DNA of 64,000 bases from Brachyhypopomus gauderio (Eukaryota > Chordata > Actinopteri > Gymnotiformes > Hypopomidae): the NCBI RefSeq assembly GCF_052324685.1, contig NC_135225.1, positions 10,288,415 to 10,352,414 of the forward strand, in the 5' to 3' direction. The notes below the pieces were generated by a model, which had not been told where the DNA came from, searched no databases, and saw only the letters and a program-made list of their open reading frames with translations. Position 1 is the stretch's first letter. Each line of letters starts with the position of its first letter. Both the position numbers and the translations under genes were made by a program. Shown piece by piece: positions 57,568-64,000 of this stretch.

Positions 57568-58670
57568 TATGAAAGGGAATTCACATCACTACTTATGCAA
57601 TCATATCTAAAGAACATCCTCATTGACACTCTGCTCTTGTAGTCAAACAGTGCTAATGTGCTTACAGCTTTGTGTAGTCAGTACTTCCATTGGTACTACA
57701 AACCTGAAGTTTTAACGTGCCTCATTCTCTCTGGCTCCAAGATCTTAGTTTTGATTTTGGTTTTGCCTTTATCTTAGATTAGTGATTCATCTTACAAGTT
57801 TGTAGGGAGTTTTTCTTCTGAGCTGATTCTAATTTGAATTCATTTCCATGTGAGTTTATCTCATATGACTCCTAACTGTTTCTTTCATTGGGAAATGTTG
57901 AGCATGCTTTATTGAGCTGCTGAAGAGATGGCGTGAGAGAGAGATAAAGAGAGAGCAGAGACCCTGAGATCATGCATCACGGCTCTGAAAGGCGCCTGCC
58001 CTCAAGGTTGTAGATGTCATGGCTTATTAATCCAGGCTGGTTTACTATTATGTTTTAGATTTTATTTACAAGGATACAATTAAAATCTGGCTTAATGTAT
58101 AAAGTCTTTTATTTTCAGAGTCACAAGACCAGAGTCCAGACACAAGTCAACTAATTTCAAACATCTTTGGTGAGTAGGTAAATGAGGGATTCTAAGGGGA
58201 ATCCTTCTACAACCACCAAGCCTAAAATGAATGGACAATTTTATTTAAAAAGACATGAAGCCTAAGATTACCTCACCATGTCAGACAGCCTGATATTCAG
58301 TTATGAGCTCTTCATGTCTTGATTCCTATGTCTCAGCGATAGATTGCTCTGGCCTGGGTATCCGGGCTGAGGTAATTGCTTTTTCGGGAGTGCTGATTAA
58401 AGATGGATGTGGGGAGTGGAGCCAGTGGTGGATTAACCAAAAGCGACATGAAAGATGAAAAGCGGTGGTATTAAAGCACTATCCAGAGGAGAGCTGCCTG
58501 GCCTGGAGATGCTTATTTTTCTTCTTGTTTGTCACGCGAGTTTCATGCCCCGCCCGGCTTGCTTGCTGGAAGGCCCCTCCTCCTTCCGGACCCCCACGTA
58601 CTTCCAGACCTCCCTCTTTGTTCTCTCTCTCCATTTACCATTCTCTCAGTCTCTTCTTTTTCTATCAAAC

Positions 58671-58712
<42 letters not shown>

Positions 58713-59684
58713 CCTCTTTACCCCCCCTTCAAATGTACTCTGTTATCTGCAGTAATCATTTTCTCTGATTTCTCCGGTCAGCTCTTGAATGCTCTGACTC
58801 TTCTCTGTCTGCCTGTGTATGTGTGCAGCCTGCTGTCTGTCTCCCATCTTTCCCTTCGTCTCAGTCCCTGCCTCTGGTGCTCGCTCACAGCGCTCTAGTG
58901 GTGAGCCTACCCCTCCTGACAGGGACAAGACGCTTTTTCACTGCCCTTCTCTGTCTGCGGTCTGGCGATGAAAACCACTGCCAGTTTGAAGGTGATTTGA
59001 GTACTTTTAATTAATTGATGAGGATGGCAACACTTCAGCATGGCGTTCTGTTCTGTTGTCCTGCATTCTATCTGTGGGTTGGAAGTTATACACACACACG
59101 CACGTACACACGCACGCACGCACGCACGCACGTACACACACACACACACACACACACACGCACGCACGCACACACACACACACGCACACATGCACACACA
59201 CATGCACACACTCCAAGCTGGCAGACATGTGGGTGGATGTATGAGGATGGAAATCAGGGACATCCTAAACAGAGAGGATGAAGTCATTAATCAAACTCCC
59301 AGCATGCTCTTTTTGTCCATGTCAGTGGTCATACTTATACTGACAGGCACCGTGATGGTTTTAACTTCTGGGTTTTGCTGTCACTACTGATGAAATTTTT
59401 ATTTAATTGCTTCCCTGAAGAAATGCAGTGATTACATTTTCTTTCTCCAAATGACCTGCTTTTTTTTTCTTTTTTCAAAAATAGCTCCTATTTTTTTAAT
59501 AATACATGCATTAAATAATATACGGCATTACTAGTATCATTTTTACTGCTAGTATCACAACTGCTAGTAAAAATGCAGAAAACAAGACAAAGTGACCACC
59601 TTGATTTACAGCAGCCTTATCGCCCAGCTAGACTGCCGTGTTTTACAACGTTTAAACATACATCTAGATCACCTTGTATTACAG
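55729..59684. other. intergenic DNA with microsatellites, no gene seen
   Basis: Simple repeats: GT-rich at 57408-57425 and 57524-57554, (CT)n at 58674-58711, and a (CA)n/(CGCA)n tract at 59090-59213. No exon or transposon signature was recognised. Confidence 0.5.
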
Positions 59685-59795
59685 CTCCTCAATCATACAG
59701 CTAGTCTGGCATGTTTTACAGCTCCTTAATCAGACAGCTAGTCCGTCATGTTTTACAGCTCCTTAATCAGACAGCTAGTCCGTCATGTTTTACAG
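59685..59795. repeat. 37-bp tandem repeat, three copies
   Basis: Units starting CTCCT[TC]AATCA at 59685, 59722 and 59759. The last two are nearly identical and the first is diverged. A weaker fourth copy may precede them. Confidence 0.9.
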
Positions 59796-60296
59796 AACAT
59801 AGACAGCTATGTTCTGTGTAACTACTACAAATAACTGCATTTGACTTATGTATAGAGCATCTAAACTGTTCATGTCACTAAAGACTGCCAATAGTCACCT
59901 CTATTATACTGATCCATGCCATTTCATGCCCTTGTTATTTCGATTTGCAGTGAATTAAATCATGTATTGGCATCCCACCCATACAGTCACAGCCCATAAG
60001 ATGTTATTGCCTATATTGTATACACATGAATAGGGATGGAATAGTAGATTGTATGATATTAGTAAATAACAACAACAACAACAATACTAATGTAAATAAC
60101 AAATATATAATTAATTAATTCTATGATTAATAACATTTTCTTTCATAGGGTTAATCATCTTCCTTGATTTTTTTAATGTCAAAAATAATAAAAATACACA
60201 GCTTATGTGTATTCAAACTATTTTAGTTAGAATATGAATTAATGCTGTACAGTAGTGTGAATCTAAAATAGATGGAGATAGATAGATAGATAGAAT

Positions 60297-61663
60297 ATTT
60301 TAAAAAATAAATAAATAAAAATGAAAAGTGGGGCATGCAAAATTATTCGGCCCCTTTACTTTCAATGCAGCAAACTCACTCCAGAAGTTCAGTGAAGATC
60401 TCTGAATCATCCAGTTTTGTCCTAAATGACTGATGATAAATAGAATCCATCTGTGTAATCAAGACTCCGTATAAATGCACCTGCACCTGCTCTGTGATAG
60501 TCTCAGGGTTCTGTTGAAAGTGCAGAGAATATCATGAAGACTAAAGAACATACCGGGCAGGTCCGAGATACATTTATGGAGAAATTTAAAGCCTGATTTG
60601 GATACAAAAAGATTTCCCAAGCTTAAAAAATCTCGAGGAGCACTGTGCAAGCTTTCATATTGAAATGGAAGGAGTATAAGACCACAGCAAATCTTTTAAG
60701 ACCCGGCCGTCCCTCTAAACTTTCATCTCGAACAAGGAGAAGAGTGATCAGAGATGCAGCCAAGAGGCCCATCATCACTCTGTATGAACTGCAGGGATCT
60801 ACAGCTGAGGTGGGAGAGTCTGTCCATAGGACAACAATCATACACTGCACAAATCTGGCCATTATGGAAGAGTGGCAAGAAGAAAGCCATTTCTCAAAGA
60901 TATCCAAATCTCGTTTAAAGACACCAAACGTGGAAGAAGGTGCTCTGGTCAGATCAAACTTATTGGCCACAATGCAAAACGATATGTTTGTCAAACATGG
61001 TGATGGCAGCATCATGGTTTGGGCCTGCTTTTCTTCAGCAGGGACAGGGAAGATGATTAAAATTGATGGGAAGATGGATGAAACTAAATACAGGATACAA
61101 TACATTCTGGAAGGGAATCTGTTTGAGTCTGCAAAAGATCTGAGACTGGGACAGAGATTTATCTTCCAACAAGACAATGATCCAAAACGTAAAGCAAAAT
61201 CTACAATGGAATGGTTCACAAATAAACATATCCAGGTGTTAGAATGGCCAAGTCAAAGTCCAGACCTGAATTCAATTGAGAATCTGTGGAAAGAGCTGAA
61301 AACTGCTGTTTACAAACGCTCTCCATCCAACCTCACTGAGCTCCATCTGTTTTGCAAAGAAGAATGGGCAAGAATTTCAGTCTCTCGATGTGCAACACTG
61401 ACAGAGACAGACCCCAAGCGACTTGCAGCTGTAATCGCAGCACAAGGTGGCGCTACAAAGTATTAATGCAAGGGGGCTGAATAATTTTGCACGCACCACT
61501 TTTCAGTTTTTTATTTGTTAAAAAAGTTTAAAATATCCAATAATTTTCATTCCACTTCACGACTTCACAAAAAAAGTAAAATTGTATATCACTGTTTGAA
61601 CCCTGAAATGTGGGAAAAGGTTGAAAATTTGAAGGGGGCAGAATACTTTTGCAATGCACTGTA
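60297..61663 (+). mobile_element. Tc1-like transposon, left end truncated
   Basis: Inner parts of long TIRs match in inverted orientation: AAAAGTGGGGCATGCAAAAT at about 60324-60343, and the complement near 61483-61505 (GCACGCACCACTTTTCAG). The right TIR continues to about 61663, ending GCAATGCACTGTA. The left one stops at a GATA microsatellite near 60280-60296, so roughly 140 bp of the left end is missing. Confidence 0.85.
60534..61466 (+). pseudogene. Tc1-like transposase pseudogene
   Basis: The frame starts M-K-T-K-E-H-T at 60534 but has in-frame stops at 60594 (TGA) and 60624 (TAA). The middle is shifted: W-K-K-V-L-W-S-D-Q, with the first catalytic Asp, lies in another frame around 60930-60953. 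The 3' part is intact, with Q-Q-D-N-D-P-K (second Asp) and S-P-D-L-N-S-I-E-N-L-W (the Glu 34 residues further), the DD34E pattern. The open stretch 60645-61466 is therefore not a working gene. Confidence 0.88.
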
Positions 61664-61690
61664 TATTCTATATATATTTATTTTAATGAA

Positions 61691-61834
61691 CTACACAAAG
61701 TTTCCAGATAAAGAGAACATTTCGGACAGAGGTCCTTCATCAGCTGTGCAAGCACAGTGCAGTGACTGCACAGCATATGAAGGACCTCTCTCCACAACGT
61801 CCTCTTTCTCTGGAAACTCTTTGTACTTTGTACA
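61691..61834. mobile_element. palindromic MITE-like element with a hammerhead-like core
   Basis: The left arm (ACAAAGTTTCCAGATAAAGA, then a block ending GGTCCTTCAT) recurs inverted on the right (GAAGGACCTC ... CTCTGGAAACTCTTTGT), with several differences and an 8-9 bp insertion. On the - strand the left arm reads CTGATGA (61743-61737), a GGAC/GTCC hairpin, then GAAA (61723-61720). It sits only about 28 bp from the Tc1 right end. Confidence 0.65.
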
Positions 61835-64000
61835 CTTTGTTGTTAATATCTCTGCATATCTTGCCAAATACACTGCATTTAATTGGAGTCCTCTTCATAT
61901 CACTAGTTTAACTATAATTCCTGCAATTTTGCTGTGATTATTATAGTTCACAGTTTTTAAATACATTTCATTTATAGTGTATGTACAGTGCAAGTTTATT
62001 TTATTTTTTATAAAAAGGTATCTCACCTTTTAACATACAGACTTGATGAAAATGTGTCTATTGTAAATGGAGTTTTTGACCTAACTGAGTAAACGTTTGG
62101 AAATCTATCTGGAAATGTCTCTAAATGAAAAATTATTTTACTGGAAATCTGTCGGTATACTCTAAATGAAGTAACCCACCTCAGATGTCCCTGTCCCATT
62201 AGTGAGCAGTATTTATGTGCATATTTTAAGGTACAGTTGAAATATGTTTCTGGGCTGTAACCCTGAAAGGTGATACATGAAATATTTATTGCCTAACATG
62301 TGTAAACATGTACCTTAAACTGATCACTTGATCACAACCTGTGCATCTATAGAGACTCAAATCTCATCATATCCCTGGGCTAGGTTTCTGATTAATGCAT
62401 GCACTAGGCTAGCACATGCTTTTGCTAACCTTACAGACATTTGAGAACTCTGTAAATTTTGATGTACAACCATATTGATATCAGAGCAAAGAACTCCACT
62501 CTGCTCTGTGGTTCTCTGTGTGTGGAGAGGTCCAGGTTAGGGAACAGGAGTGGGAGTGTCCTTCTGCTTGAGCTGTGTCTTCAACATCGCTGGTTGATTG
62601 GCATGTCCCCACCCAGGAGCACAACTATTGTGTGCATGTGTAGTCACATGTGAAAGATAACAGAGAACAGATCAGGTCATGCGCTCACGTTTGCAAGCTC
62701 GATCTTTTCATAATATTGTAGTTGTTCAGCTCATGCAGTGCTTTTATCAGACCTATGCATTTGATGATCTTCATAGATTTACATCTATAGAACCTTTATA
62801 GATGTAGCTTAGTAACAAATGTCATCTTAATATTTTCAATGGATGAATTGTAACCTTAAAAAAGCAGGCCTCGTAAAATTGAACAGATGTTCATTTAGGT
62901 ATTTAACATCTTTTTGAGTCATTGCCTAGTGGCATTAGTTTCGGTCATATTATATTCCCTTTGAAGGATAAATAATAAGTCTTGCATCTTGGTGTGGAGG
63001 TCTTGGTCAGTGTTACTAATCCCTCTCACTGTATTCTCAGGTTTTGGGATTTCTTTCCAAACACCAGCAAACCTGTCAGCATCCACTGCCCTTTTATGTG
63101 TGACCAGATATTATGTAGGTATACACCTACCCAAATGACATCCAGAGTTCATTAATGTCACAAGCCTTTCTCTCTGGTTTGTATGTTAAGTCTGGGGGAA
63201 GTATGGAAGTTGTCAGGTTTCATTTCCTTACTGTGGTCGTTACTTCTGGTGTAAGGTCCCCAAGCTCTTTCATGTCTCCTCCACACTGAACCAGAGGCGC
63301 TTTCTCTTCCAGAGCTGTGGTACAAAGACCAGGGGGAAGTATTCACACTAGGAAGCAACTTGAACTGGCCACAGTGTTGATTAAGATAATGGTTATGCCC
63401 GGGCCCCTTTTGGCCATGCAATGTGTGATCATTTTAAGATGAGTTAAGAAAGCTGGAATTATTTGTTTGACGGGTTAGAAAAATGTCCATATGTTCAGTG
63501 CTTATTTGGTGAAGATTCCAGGTGGTTTACTACATTGAGTAACTGCAGGGTGCTGCAGTAACAGAGAATTGTAGTGAAGCACATATGGTTTGATTTAATA
63601 TGAATAATTCATTTGGTGGGTAATCTGGTGTATTGAGTTTATTGATGAGTTGAAAATAAAAGTTTGTCTTTAGGTAGAAATAGAAACTTTTTCGGTAGTT
63701 GAAAATTAAGAATTGCTAATAAATTGGTAAATATGCCTCATAGGCAAATGTTTAAATATGTATCAAATGCAACATAAGACTGGCTGACAGTAATACAGAA
63801 TGCAGTGCAGGATAGTGAAGTACACACTTAAGTGTTTCTTTGTCTTTGAGATCAGGACTTTTCCTGTTTGATGAGTGTTGCAGACAAGGAGCCAAGTCAG
63901 TGTAGTTTGTGTAATTTGGAGGAAGTAGCCTGAACAAGTTAAGATATTTATTATTATTGGTTTGCCTGCCCCTTATCTTACTACTTTCTTGATTGTGTGG
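61835..64000. other. intergenic DNA to the window end, no gene seen
   Basis: No exon-like ORF, RNA gene or mobile-element signature was recognised; several short ORFs of 60-90 codons lack motifs. Confidence 0.5.

Noticed and set aside
58907..59390. Cys-Val and Thr-His rich ORFs of up to 126 codons
   Set aside because: Translations of a CA/CGCA microsatellite on both strands.
60645..61466. Intact 273-codon Tc1 transposase
   Set aside because: The true start region has two in-frame stops and the first catalytic Asp is in another frame, so it is a pseudogene.

Overview
The window looks like vertebrate nuclear DNA, most likely from a teleost fish. It has widely spaced, intron-containing genes, very abundant dinucleotide repeats, and a mobile-element mix typical of fish (Tc1, hAT and hAT-derived MITEs, L2-type LINE pieces, an LTR element). 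Only three host genes can be supported; most of the 64 kb is non-coding.

Layout. At 0.66-2.4 kb on the + strand are the last three exons of carboxypeptidase Z (cpz). At 46.4-47.3 kb and 49.1-50.6 kb on the - strand are two complete two-exon NK-type homeobox genes, called hmx4 (SOHo-like) and hmx1. They share a phase-1 intron, an N-terminal F-x-I-D-N-[IL]-L motif and an HMX homeodomain, so they are tandem paralogues. CPZ next to HMX1, with their 3' ends facing each other, is as I recall also the arrangement on human 4p16. The roughly 44 kb between cpz and hmx4 and the DNA upstream of hmx1 hold no other recognisable host gene and are probable regulatory desert.

Mobile elements. From about 24.8 to 35.1 kb is a nested transposon cluster: three hAT-type MITEs or fragments, a degraded autonomous hAT with a BED-finger transposase (itself broken by another insertion), an L2 LINE fragment, and a Tc1 remnant split by a compact LTR element. 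That LTR element (32744-34875) has two LTRs that read as identical (297 bp each), a 5-bp target duplication and no gag or pol. Its leader contains consecutive inverted-repeat domains that can each fold as a branched RNA, two of them homologous with base-paired differences. It also has a consensus intron that would join a small ORF in frame. I consider this the most interesting object in the window. Elsewhere there is a hAT-like MITE with an 11-copy 27-bp minisatellite in its middle (13847-14644), a second broken Tc1 element (60.3-61.7 kb), a palindromic element with a partial hammerhead-like core (61.7-61.8 kb), and a hairpin MITE between hmx4 and hmx1.

Limits. Everything is read by eye. Splice junctions were checked for GT-AG and frame, but no alignments, folding or database searches were run. 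Family names rest on remembered protein motifs.
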